Positions 1 through 7,880 of a stretch of 64,000 nt of DNA are shown here, piece by piece (position 1 is the first letter of the stretch; each line of letters opens with the position of its first letter). Source of the DNA: CAZZKE01 sp964655005 (lineage in GTDB: Bacteria > Pseudomonadota > Alphaproteobacteria > Rhodospirillales > JABHCV01); assembly GCA_964655005.1 (NCBI GenBank), contig CAZZKE010000003.1, forward strand, positions 32,782 to 96,781, given 5' to 3'. The translations under genes were made by a program, and so were the position numbers. The notes beneath the pieces are model-generated. The model worked only from the letters and a program-made list of their open reading frames with translations, had not been told where the DNA came from and searched no databases.

Positions 1-69
1 GGCCTGAATGAAGACGGCGATTTCCACGATCGGCACGGCGATCATCAGCAGCAGGATTAGCCCGACCAT
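1..69 (-). CDS. fxsA: FxsA family membrane protein (N-terminal fragment)
   Basis: Only the first 23 codons lie in the window; the rest is beyond position 1. The translation begins MVGLILLLMIAVPIVEIAVF, a first membrane helix ending in the IE(I/L)A(V/L)FIQ signature of FxsA proteins, small inner-membrane proteins named for suppressing exclusion of phage T7 by F plasmid. The ATG is preceded by a strong AAGGAG ribosome site ten bases upstream. It diverges from tim44-mltA, a common alphaproteobacterial neighbourhood for fxsA, which supports the call. The short fragment limits certainty. Confidence 0.7.
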   Translation of the reverse strand, partial: MVGLILLLMIAVPIVEIAVFIQA

Positions 70-130
70 TTATCAAACGCTCCTTGGTATAATTTCATCT
101 ATGCACCTTGTTCGCCAAGCCAGGACACCT

Positions 131-158
131 TATTTAAGGTACGGAGCCGGTAAGTCAA
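131..158 (-). promoter_or_regulatory. possible sigma70-type promoter for fxsA
   Basis: On the minus strand TTGACT (153-158) is followed after 16 bases by TAAATA (131-136), about 60 bases upstream of the fxsA ATG. The -35 matches five of six consensus bases and the -10 is poor. Inferred by eye only. Confidence 0.3.
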
Positions 159-312
159 ATGCCGGCAAACCGGAACCGGCCCGCCGGCGCCCCTTGGTAT
201 TGCTGGACCTTGACCGGGTAAGCCGCTAACCTGCCCGGCAGGGTCACGCGCGCAAGGATTTTTCGGGCGCTATTTAGTAACAGGACGCATGTAAGGCTAT
301 TGTTTAATTATT

Positions 313-1014
313 ATGGGTAACGGCTTCCAATTCTTCGATATTATTCTTTTCGCGATGATCGCGGTCTTCCTGATTTTGCGCCTTCGCAGCGTCCTTGGGC
401 GCCGGGATGGCGACGAGGGCGGGCTGCCCGATATTTTCGACCGCCTGCTGAACCCGAATAAAAAGCCCGGCCCCGGGGCCAAGGCCGGCGCCGACGGCAA
501 TGTTGTCAAGCTCGCCGACAAGCCACCATCCGGCGCCGAGCCCGAACCGTCGCCGCAAACACCCCTTGGCGCCGGCGTCGCCGCCATCACCGCCGTCGAT
601 CCCGGCTTCGATCTGGCCGAATTCGTCTCCGGCGCCCGGATGGCCTTCGAATTAATACTAAGCGCCTATGCCTCGGGCGATTCCGGCGCCCTGAAACCGC
701 TGCTGGGGGCCGATGTCTTCGCCAACTTCGACAAATCCATTCGCGACCGCGAGGCCGCCGGCCAAGCCATGGAAGAAACCCTGGTTTCCATCAAATCCGC
801 CGAAGCCATCGAGGCCGAACTGGCGGGCGACGAGGCGCAGGTCACGGTGAAGCTGGTAAGCGAGCAGGTACACGCGCTGTTCGATGCCGATGGCGAGGTT
901 ATCGAAGGCGATCCCAATCAGGTCATTACCGTCACCGATTTCTGGACCTTCGTACGCAATACCAAGGCCCGCGATCCGAACTGGACGCTGGTCGCGACCC
1001 GTAGCCTGGACTGA
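313..1014 (+). CDS. Tim44/TimA domain protein
   Basis: A 233-residue protein with one N-terminal membrane helix (about residues 6-21), a flexible Pro/Gly/Ala-rich linker (about 30-95) and a C-terminal Tim44-like domain (about 100-233) ending in the family pattern of FW-x-F-x-R followed by PNW-x-L. Bacterial Tim44-like proteins are inner-membrane proteins of the family from which the mitochondrial import-motor tether descends; their bacterial role is poorly defined. The ATG has no obvious ribosome site. mltA starts six bases after its stop, so the two are probably co-transcribed, divergently from fxsA. Confidence 0.85.
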   Translation: MGNGFQFFDIILFAMIAVFLILRLRSVLGRRDGDEGGLPDIFDRLLNPNKKPGPGAKAGADGNVVKLADKPPSGAEPEPSPQTPLGAGVAAITAVDPGFDLAEFVSGARMAFELILSAYASGDSGALKPLLGADVFANFDKSIRDREAAGQAMEETLVSIKSAEAIEAELAGDEAQVTVKLVSEQVHALFDADGEVIEGDPNQVITVTDFWTFVRNTKARDPNWTLVATRSLD

Positions 1015-1020
1015 TCCGCC

Positions 1021-2259
1021 GTGGGCCGGTCGGTCGCCCTGATCCTGCTTGCCGCCCTTTCTCTGCTGGTTTCGGCCTGTGTCTCCGCGCCGCCCCCCCC
1101 ACCACCGCCACCGGAAGCGCCGCCGCCCGCCGTCAGGGCCGCCGCCCCGGAGCAAAAACTGTCTTTGGTCAGGACCACATTCGAAAAACTGCCGGGCTGG
1201 CGCGGCGACAGCCACATGGCGGCCATCGCGCCGTTGCTCCGGTCGTGCCGCCGCCTGGCGAATATGGCCGACCAAAAGCGGCTCGGTTACGGCGCCGCCG
1301 CCGCCGGGACCGTCGCCGCCTGGCGGCCTATTTGCGCGGCGGCAGGCCAGCTGTCGGGCCGGGACGCGGCCCTGGCGCGGCGCTTTTTCGAACGCTGGTT
1401 CGATCCCTATCTGGCCACCGCCGATGGCCGGCCCGAAGGCCTGTTCACCGGCTATTTTGAAATGGAACTGAAGGGATCGTGGATAAAAACCGGCACATAC
1501 ACAACGCCGATTTACGAATTGCCGCCCGACGTAGCAACCGCCGATCTGGGTGAATTTCGGGCCGGCCAAAAGGGCGGCCTGGTCGGCAAGATCGCCGGCA
1601 AGCGGTTTGTTCCCTACGATACCCGGGCCGAAATCGACGGCGGTTCGATCGCCGACCGGGGGAGCCAGCCGATACTGTGGGTCGACAGCCCCGTCGACGC
1701 CTTCTTCCTGCATGTGCAGGGTTCCGGTCGGGTCATTATGGGCGATGGCTCAATCGTCCGCCTGGGCTATGCCGGACGCAACGGGCGGCCCTACCGGTCG
1801 ATCGGCGCCGAACTGATCCGGCGCGGCGAACTGACCCGCGAACGCACTTCCATGCAGTCGATCCGGGCCTGGCTGCGGGACCACCCCGGCCAGGCCGCCG
1901 CCCTGATGGCGGGCAATCCGTCCTATATATTTTTCCGCGTGGTCGAGGGCGCCCTGAAACCGCTGGACCCGCAACAGGGGCCGGTCGGGGCCGCCGGGGT
2001 GCCGTTGACGCCGGGCCGCAGCCTGGCCGTCGATCGCCGCTACATACCCTTGGGGCTGCCGGTCTGGCTCGACACCACCGACCCGCTCGATCCCGGACAG
2101 CCGCTGCGCCGGCTGGTCATTACCCAGGATACCGGCAGCGCCATCAAGGGCCCGGTGCGCGGCGACCTGTTCTGGGGCTTCGGCGCGGCGGCGGCGACGC
2201 GGGCCGGCCTGATGAAGCAGCCGGGGCGCTACTTCCTGTTGCTGCCGAAGCGGCGCTGA
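1021..2259 (+). CDS. mltA: Membrane-bound lytic murein transglycosylase A
   Basis: A 412-residue MltA. It cleaves the glycan strands of peptidoglycan, leaving 1,6-anhydromuramic ends, and acts at the outer-membrane periplasmic face. The GTG start at 1021 gives a classical lipoprotein signal with lipobox LVSAC (Cys20), followed by a run of prolines (about 25-37) as a spacer. The MltA core follows, and the C-terminal 3D domain contains TQDTGSAI with the expected catalytic Asp. It follows tim44 by six bases and precedes lutA by seven, so it seems to be in one transcription unit with lutABC and smr. Confidence 0.93.
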   Translation: MGRSVALILLAALSLLVSACVSAPPPPPPPPEAPPPAVRAAAPEQKLSLVRTTFEKLPGWRGDSHMAAIAPLLRSCRRLANMADQKRLGYGAAAAGTVAAWRPICAAAGQLSGRDAALARRFFERWFDPYLATADGRPEGLFTGYFEMELKGSWIKTGTYTTPIYELPPDVATADLGEFRAGQKGGLVGKIAGKRFVPYDTRAEIDGGSIADRGSQPILWVDSPVDAFFLHVQGSGRVIMGDGSIVRLGYAGRNGRPYRSIGAELIRRGELTRERTSMQSIRAWLRDHPGQAAALMAGNPSYIFFRVVEGALKPLDPQQGPVGAAGVPLTPGRSLAVDRRYIPLGLPVWLDTTDPLDPGQPLRRLVITQDTGSAIKGPVRGDLFWGFGAAAATRAGLMKQPGRYFLLLPKRR

Positions 2260-2266
2260 GCGGATC

Positions 2267-3058
2267 ATGGCCGCCACCCCGCCCGCCCCGCCGTATGTCG
2301 GACTGTTTGTCACCTGCCTGGTCGATCTGTTGCGGCCCAGTATCGGTTTCGCCGCCGTCCGCCTGCTGGAAGCCGCCGGCTGCCGGGTCGATGCACCGCT
2401 GTCCCAAACCTGCTGCGGCCAGCCGGCCTATAACGCCGGCGACCGGGCCGACGCCCGTGCCATCGCCGCCAATACCATGGCCGCCTTCGAACCCTATGAC
2501 TACGTCGTCGCGCCCTCTGGCTCCTGCGCCGCGATGATCCGCGTCCATTACCCCCGGCTGTTCATGGACGATGCGGAAAAACTTGAACAGGCCCAAGCCC
2601 TTGCAAAAAAAACCTGTGAACTCACGTCATTTCTGAGCGATATCGTCAAAACTAAGGAAATAAAAGCCGAATATAACGGCCAGGCCACATATCACGATTC
2701 CTGTTCCGGTTTGCGGGAAATGGCGATCCGGGAACAGCCCCGGGCGCTGTTGCGAAATGTTTCCGGCCTAAGGCTGATCGAGGCGGAAGAAAGCGAGGCC
2801 TGTTGCGGGTTCGGCGGCCTGTTTTCGGTGAAATATCCGGATATTTCGGCTTCCATGACCGACGACAAGGTCGATAACCTGCTGGCCACCGGCGCCGGCC
2901 TGGTGCTTGGCGGCGATCTGGGCTGCCTGATCAATATAGCCGGACGGCTCAAGCGGCGGGGTTCGAACATGGAAGTGCGCCACGTCGCCGAGGTGCTGGC
3001 CGGGATGACCGGCGAGGCCCCGGCCATTACGGGCGAGGACAATCGCCGATGCGGGTAA
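2267..3058 (+). CDS. lutA: Lactate utilisation protein A, CCG-domain Fe-S oxidoreductase subunit
   Basis: A 263-residue LutA/YkgE-type protein with two cysteine-rich CCG domains: CCGQP at residues 49-53 and CCGFGG at 179-184, each with its partner cysteine upstream (GSC at 85-87, HDSCSG at 143-148). LutABC is an iron-sulfur, flavin-independent L-lactate oxidising complex at the inner face of the membrane. The gene starts seven bases after mltA and overlaps lutB by ten bases. No FadR-type lutR regulator or lactate permease is present nearby. Confidence 0.92.
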   Translation: MAATPPAPPYVGLFVTCLVDLLRPSIGFAAVRLLEAAGCRVDAPLSQTCCGQPAYNAGDRADARAIAANTMAAFEPYDYVVAPSGSCAAMIRVHYPRLFMDDAEKLEQAQALAKKTCELTSFLSDIVKTKEIKAEYNGQATYHDSCSGLREMAIREQPRALLRNVSGLRLIEAEESEACCGFGGLFSVKYPDISASMTDDKVDNLLATGAGLVLGGDLGCLINIAGRLKRRGSNMEVRHVAEVLAGMTGEAPAITGEDNRRCG

Positions 3059-4422
3059 CCACGCAATCTTTCAGCGCCAACGCCAAACGGGCTATCGACG
3101 ACCCCGGCCTGCGGGCCGCGCTGTCGAAGCTGTCCAGGGGCTTTCCCATGAAGCGCCTGGCCGCCATCGACCGGCTGCCGGAATTCGCGGCGCTGTGCGA
3201 CGACGCCCGGGCCATCAAGGACCACACGCTGGCCAATCTTGATGCGTATCTTGAGCACTACGAAGAAAAGGCCCGCGACAGCGGCGCCCATGTTCACTGG
3301 GCCGCGGACGCCGGGCAGGCGCGGGACATAATCCTGCAAATATGCCGTGACGCCGGGGCCCGGACCGTAACCAAGGGCAAATCCATGGTTTGCGAGGAAA
3401 TCGGCATCAATGAACACCTGGAGGCCAATGGCGTCCAGCCCATTGAAACCGATCTCGGTGAATATATCATCCAGCTGCGGGGTGAATCGCCAAGCCACAT
3501 CATCGCCCCGGCCATTCACCTGTCCAAGGAACAGGTCGCCGATACCTTCGTCGCCAAACACCCGGAATTTCCCGCCGGGCGCGATTTAAGCGAGCCCCGC
3601 GCCCTGCTTCAAGAGGCCCGGACCGTCCTGCGCCGCAAGTTTCTGGCCGCCGATGTGGGCATTACCGGGGCCAACATACTGATCGCCGAAACCGGCAGTT
3701 CGGTCATCGTCACCAACGAAGGCAATGGCGATTTGACCCAAATCCTGCCGCGAACCCATATCGTCGTCGCCAGCATCGAAAAGGTGGTGCCGACCCTGGA
3801 AGACGCGACCACCATTTTGCGCGTTCTGGCCCGCTCGGCGACCGGCCAGGAAATGTCCGTCTACACCACCTTCAGCACCGGCCCCAAACGCCCCGACGAT
3901 CCCGACGGCCCGGACAATTACCACGTGGTGATTGTCGATAACGGGCGCAGCCTCATGCTGGGCGGCGAATTCAACGATATGCTGCGGTGCATTAAATGCA
4001 GTGCCTGCCTTAACCATTGCCCGGTTTACAAGACAATCGGCGGCCACGCTTACGGCTGGTGTTATTCCGGCCCGATGGGGGCGGTGCTGGTGCCGGGGAT
4101 TCTGGGCCTGGCGAAGGCCCGCGACCTGCCGCAGGCCTCGACCCTGTGCGGCCGCTGCGAGGATGTCTGCCCGATGCGCATCCCCCTGCCCCGGATGCTC
4201 AGGTCATGGCGCAACCGGGCTTTCGAGACCGGCCTGGCTACCCCGGCAAGCCGCGCCGGGCTGGCCGTGTGGGCGTTTCTGGCCCGCCGGCCCGGCCTTT
4301 ACCGCCCGGTCATGGGTTTGGCCGTGGCCGTTCTGGGGGCGCTGGGGCGGCTCGGTATTTTGGCCCTGCCTGCCCCTTCTGGTAAAACCTTCATCGGGCA
4401 ATGGAAAAAGGGCCGCAGATGA
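3049..4422 (+). CDS. lutB: Lactate utilisation protein B, iron-sulfur subunit
   Basis: A 457-residue LutB/YkgF-type protein. The N-terminal two thirds is an LUD domain. The C-terminal part carries ferredoxin-like cysteines: C314, C317, C320 and C324 for one cluster and C367, C370, C374 with a following proline for the second. Family knowledge makes this the electron-carrying core of the LutABC complex. It overlaps lutA by ten bases and lutC by four (ATGA), which indicates translational coupling. The C-terminal tail (about 400-445) is hydrophobic and may touch the membrane. Confidence 0.93.
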   Translation: MRVTTQSFSANAKRAIDDPGLRAALSKLSRGFPMKRLAAIDRLPEFAALCDDARAIKDHTLANLDAYLEHYEEKARDSGAHVHWAADAGQARDIILQICRDAGARTVTKGKSMVCEEIGINEHLEANGVQPIETDLGEYIIQLRGESPSHIIAPAIHLSKEQVADTFVAKHPEFPAGRDLSEPRALLQEARTVLRRKFLAADVGITGANILIAETGSSVIVTNEGNGDLTQILPRTHIVVASIEKVVPTLEDATTILRVLARSATGQEMSVYTTFSTGPKRPDDPDGPDNYHVVIVDNGRSLMLGGEFNDMLRCIKCSACLNHCPVYKTIGGHAYGWCYSGPMGAVLVPGILGLAKARDLPQASTLCGRCEDVCPMRIPLPRMLRSWRNRAFETGLATPASRAGLAVWAFLARRPGLYRPVMGLAVAVLGALGRLGILALPAPSGKTFIGQWKKGRR

Positions 4423-5111
4423 CCCCCACCGGCCGCAGTCAAATTTTCGCCAATATCCGTAAATCGCTCGATAACGGCGGTATTTCCGATGCCGACAGGC
4501 GGGCGCCGGTCGACCGGCGGATCGCCGCCCGCGCCACCAATACGGTTCCGGCGCGGGCCGGCGGCGGCCCGGAACAATTGCTGGCGCTTTTCATTACGGA
4601 AGCCAAACGTGTCGATGCGACGACGGCCCGCCTGGGCGGCCCGGAAGACCTGCCCGGCGCGGTGCAGGCATACCTTTCGGACAACGCCCTGCCGCCCCGC
4701 CTGCGGGCCGCCCCGCAGCCCTTGCTGGAAAACGTTCCTTGGTCGAAACAACCGGGGCTGACGGTGACTTTTGGGCCAACGGCGGGCGATGATCAGGCGG
4801 CCCTGTCGGTGGCCTTCGCGGGCATTGCCGAAACCGCCACCCTGGCCCTTCATTCCGGACCCGAAAGTCCAACGACGCTGAATTTTTTGCCCGACCACCA
4901 TCTGGTAGTCCTGCCCGTTTCAAGGCTTGTCGCGACCTACGAAGCGGCCTGGGCGGCGCTGCGGAACACTGGCAACGGGGCCATGCCGCGCACCGTCAAC
5001 TGGATTACCGGCCCCTCGCGTTCCGCCGATATCGAACAGACCCTGCTCATGGGGGCGCACGGCCCCCGGTCCCTGCATATATTGATTCTCGATCATGAAA
5101 AAAACACCTGA
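4419..5111 (+). CDS. lutC: Lactate utilisation protein C, LUD domain
   Basis: A 230-residue LUD-domain protein, the third subunit of LutABC. The start at 4419 is chosen because it makes an ATGA overlap with the lutB stop and has AAGGG about six bases upstream; an ATG at 4401 would add six residues. The C-terminal half has the LUD pattern of SGPESPTTLNF followed by a hydrophobic strand. Its end overlaps smr by 17 bases, tying lutABC to the downstream gene. Confidence 0.88.
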   Translation: MTPTGRSQIFANIRKSLDNGGISDADRRAPVDRRIAARATNTVPARAGGGPEQLLALFITEAKRVDATTARLGGPEDLPGAVQAYLSDNALPPRLRAAPQPLLENVPWSKQPGLTVTFGPTAGDDQAALSVAFAGIAETATLALHSGPESPTTLNFLPDHHLVVLPVSRLVATYEAAWAALRNTGNGAMPRTVNWITGPSRSADIEQTLLMGAHGPRSLHILILDHEKNT

Positions 5112-5646
5112 CAGCGGCACGACCCTGTGGGGACGCGTGGCGGCGGGGGTCGAGCCGCTGTCAGGTCGCCACAAGAACCTGAACAGGCGCCACGACGGAC
5201 CGCCTCCGACCGACCGCAAACGCCACCAGGCCACCGCCAATACGGATTTACCCGGTGATTTGCCGGCCCCGGCGCCCCGGCGCCCGGCCCTGCCCGAACT
5301 CGATCACCGGTCCAGCCCCGGCCTCGATAAAAGCACGGCGGCCCGGCTGAAAAAGGGTCGCCGTCCCATAGAGGCCCGCCTCGACCTGCATGGTATGATT
5401 CAGGCGGAGGCCCGCCCGGCGCTGGATTCCTTCGTGGAACACGCCTACCGGGCGGGCAAACGCAATGTCCTGGTGATTACCGGCAAGGGCGCGAAGCCGG
5501 ACGGATCGGTCGGAATCCTCCGTCAGGCCGTGCCCAGATGGCTGAATTTACCGCCGAACCGGGCGCGCATCCTGGCTTTTTCATACGCCACCCCAAAAGA
5601 CGGCGGCGAAGGCGCGCTGTATGTATTGTTAAAGAGGAAGCGATGA
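5095..5646 (+). CDS. Smr domain protein
   Basis: A 183-residue protein with a basic, proline-rich N-terminal arm and a C-terminal Smr domain (about 95-183) carrying the conserved LDLHG and TGKG motifs. Smr domains are DNA/RNA endonuclease-like folds found alone in many proteobacteria, and the cellular substrate of this stand-alone type is not settled. It begins inside lutC (17-base overlap) and ends with an ATGA overlap into the XRE gene. In many alphaproteobacteria smr directly follows mltA; here lutABC separates them. Confidence 0.88.
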   Translation: MKKTPDSGTTLWGRVAAGVEPLSGRHKNLNRRHDGPPPTDRKRHQATANTDLPGDLPAPAPRRPALPELDHRSSPGLDKSTAARLKKGRRPIEARLDLHGMIQAEARPALDSFVEHAYRAGKRNVLVITGKGAKPDGSVGILRQAVPRWLNLPPNRARILAFSYATPKDGGEGALYVLLKRKR

Positions 5647-6017
5647 CGCCATTCGGGGCCAGGGTCAGGGAGCTGCGGGCGGCGCGGGGCATTTTGCTCA
5701 AGAAAATGGCCGACGATCTGGGCGTTTCCAGCGCCTACCTGTCGGCCCTCGAACACGGCCACCGGGGCCTTCCGGGGCCGGGCCTGGTATTGCAGATATG
5801 TGGTTATTTCGACCTGATCTGGGATCAGGCGGAAGAACTAAAACGCCTGGGCCGGGCCTCTCACCCTCGCGTTACCGTCGATACGGCGGGCCTTAGCCCG
5901 GTCGCGACGGAACTGGCCAACACCCTGGCCGAGCAGATCGGCGACCTTGACGACGATACCATCCGCTGGATTCTCGACGAAATCAAAAGCCCCGCCCCGG
6001 CTACCGGGAAGGGCTGA
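5643..6017 (+). CDS. XRE-family helix-turn-helix regulator
   Basis: A 124-residue protein with an HTH_3 domain at residues 1-60 (RELRAARGILLKKMADDLGV then SSAYLSALEHG) and a short C-terminal tail with no recognisable sensor. The start at 5643 uses the ATGA overlap with smr; an upstream in-frame ATG at 5538 lies inside smr and is less likely. Its 3' end overlaps the convergent PBP gene by 17 bases. Targets cannot be inferred. It is a usual downstream neighbour of smr in alphaproteobacteria. Confidence 0.85.
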   Translation: MTPFGARVRELRAARGILLKKMADDLGVSSAYLSALEHGHRGLPGPGLVLQICGYFDLIWDQAEELKRLGRASHPRVTVDTAGLSPVATELANTLAEQIGDLDDDTIRWILDEIKSPAPATGKG

Positions 6018-7878
6018 ATATTGCCCGCAGGGATTCCCAGAAACCGCCCTTTTTTGGCCGTTCTGGCGTTTCCGCCGCCGCCTGCCGGCCCGTTCCCGGC
6101 AGGTCGCGGGGCGGCATTTTACGGAGGGCGCTGGTCATGAAATCGCGCCAGGCGACCGCCGGCAGGCCGCCGCCGGTGACCCTTTTCATGGGCGTCATAT
6201 CGTCGTTGCCGATCCATACGCCGGCCACCAGATCGGCGCTGTAACCGATAAACCAGGCGTCCCGGAAATTCTGGCTGGTCCCGGTTTTGCCCGCCGCCGG
6301 GCGCTGCAGCCGGGCTTTTTTGCCGGTCCCGGAATTTATTACCTGGGCCAGCATGGCGTTCATGGCCGCCGCCGCCCCGGCCTCGATCACCCGCCCCGGC
6401 CCCGATCCCTGGCGGCGATACAGCACGGTACCCCCGGCATCGCTTATTTTCTCGATCCCGTAGGGCCAGACGCCGTAGCCGCCGCTGGCGAATACGCCAT
6501 AGGCGGCGGTCAATTCCAGCAAACTGACGCCGCTGGCCCCCAGCGCCAGACTGGGCGCCGCTTGCAAATCCGCCGTCAGGCCCAGCCGGCGGGCGGTCTC
6601 GACGACCTTTCCGTAACCGACCCTGCGGGCGATCCGGACGGCGACCGTGTTGATCGATTTGGCCAGCGCCCGCCGCATGGTTACCGGGCCGGCGTAATCG
6701 CGGGAAAAATTGCGCGGGCTCCAGCCGTCGATAGTCAGCGGCTTGTCCTCGATCACGGTTTCGGGGGTCATGCCGGATTCCAGCCCGGCCAGGAAGACAA
6801 TCGGCTTGAACGCCGAGCCCGGCTGCCGCCGGGCCTGGGTGGCGCGGTTATACTGGCTGACGCCGTAATCGCCGCCGCCGACCATCGCCCGGACGGCGCC
6901 GTCCGGGGTCATGGCGACCAGCGCCGCCTGCCCGGCGGCGACCGCCCGGCCTTTTTTCAGGGCGCTTGCGATGGCCGTCCGGGCATCGGCCTGAAGGCGG
7001 CGGTCGAGGGTCGTCGAGACCACCAGATCACGGTCGCCGGGCGATACATACGACGCCACCCGGGCCAGCACCCAGTCGGAAAAATAGCGCGAGCGGGACG
7101 ACGGAGTAGACGGCCTGATCTTGCCCCGGCGCTTTTTCGCCGCGGCGGCTTCGGCCTCGCTCAGGTAGCCGGCGGCGACCATGTTGGCCAGCACCTGTTC
7201 GGTGCGCCGCCTGGAACGGTCCGGATAACGGACCGGATTATAACGGCTCGGCGCTTTCAGCAGGCCGGCCAGCAGGGCCGATTGCCAGATATCCAGGCGT
7301 CGCGCCGATTTCCCGAAATAGCGCTGCGCCGCGGCCTCGACGCCATAGGCGCCGGAACCCAGATAGACCCGGTTAAGATAGATCGTGAATATCTGGTCCT
7401 TGGAAAATTTCCGTTCCAGCCACAGCGCCAGCAGCAGTTCCTGAATTTTGCGCCGGAAAGTCCGCTGCGGCGTAAGAAAAACATTCTTCGCCACCTGCTG
7501 GGTAATCGTCGAGCCGCCCTGAACGACGCGCCCGGCCTTGATATTGGACACCGCGGCCCGGACCAGGCCGATCACATCCAGGCCGAAATGACTGTAAAAG
7601 CGCCGGTCTTCGGTCGCCATCACGGCCTGTGGCAGGGTCGGCGGCAGTTCTTTAACGCCGACCGGCGGCCCGTGAATTTCGCCGACGCTAAGCATGCGCG
7701 TGCCGTCGGCGGCGAGAATGGTGATGGTCGGTCGCCGGGTCGCCGCCAGGGCCCGGTCCACATCGGGCAGGTCGTAGGCGAACCAGGCCAGCACCCCGAT
7801 ACCGCCGACCACCGCCCAAACCATGGCGGCGGCCAGATAGACCAGCGGTCGCGGCGGCTTGCGTGATTTCGTCGCCAC
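6001..7878 (-). CDS. Class A penicillin-binding protein (PBP1A family)
   Basis: A 625-residue bifunctional murein synthase from the GTG at 7878. One membrane helix (about residues 12-33) precedes a GT51 transglycosylase domain with catalytic Glu90 in TEDRRF and GGSTITQQ at 121-128. The transpeptidase follows, with SxxK at Ser355 (GSAFK), SIN at 408-410 and KTG at 531-533. It polymerises and cross-links peptidoglycan in the periplasm. The frame is open further upstream only inside gyrB, so the GTG just after the gyrB stop is the reasonable start; the start is the weakest part of the call. Confidence 0.92.
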   Translation of the reverse strand: MATKSRKPPRPLVYLAAAMVWAVVGGIGVLAWFAYDLPDVDRALAATRRPTITILAADGTRMLSVGEIHGPPVGVKELPPTLPQAVMATEDRRFYSHFGLDVIGLVRAAVSNIKAGRVVQGGSTITQQVAKNVFLTPQRTFRRKIQELLLALWLERKFSKDQIFTIYLNRVYLGSGAYGVEAAAQRYFGKSARRLDIWQSALLAGLLKAPSRYNPVRYPDRSRRRTEQVLANMVAAGYLSEAEAAAAKKRRGKIRPSTPSSRSRYFSDWVLARVASYVSPGDRDLVVSTTLDRRLQADARTAIASALKKGRAVAAGQAALVAMTPDGAVRAMVGGGDYGVSQYNRATQARRQPGSAFKPIVFLAGLESGMTPETVIEDKPLTIDGWSPRNFSRDYAGPVTMRRALAKSINTVAVRIARRVGYGKVVETARRLGLTADLQAAPSLALGASGVSLLELTAAYGVFASGGYGVWPYGIEKISDAGGTVLYRRQGSGPGRVIEAGAAAAMNAMLAQVINSGTGKKARLQRPAAGKTGTSQNFRDAWFIGYSADLVAGVWIGNDDMTPMKRVTGGGLPAVAWRDFMTSALRKMPPRDLPGTGRQAAAETPERPKKGGFWESLRAIFSPSR

Positions 7879-7880
7879 CT

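Noticed and set aside
1090..1135. Low-complexity proline codon run in mltA
   Set aside because: A normal spacer after a lipoprotein cysteine; not a mobile or regulatory repeat.
5947..7866. 639-codon open frame on the plus strand opposite the PBP gene
   Set aside because: High-GC antisense shadow; its composition (Pro/Gly/Arg-rich) and lack of motifs show it is not a gene. The same applies to 30334-31905, 36812-38677 and 58404-60032.
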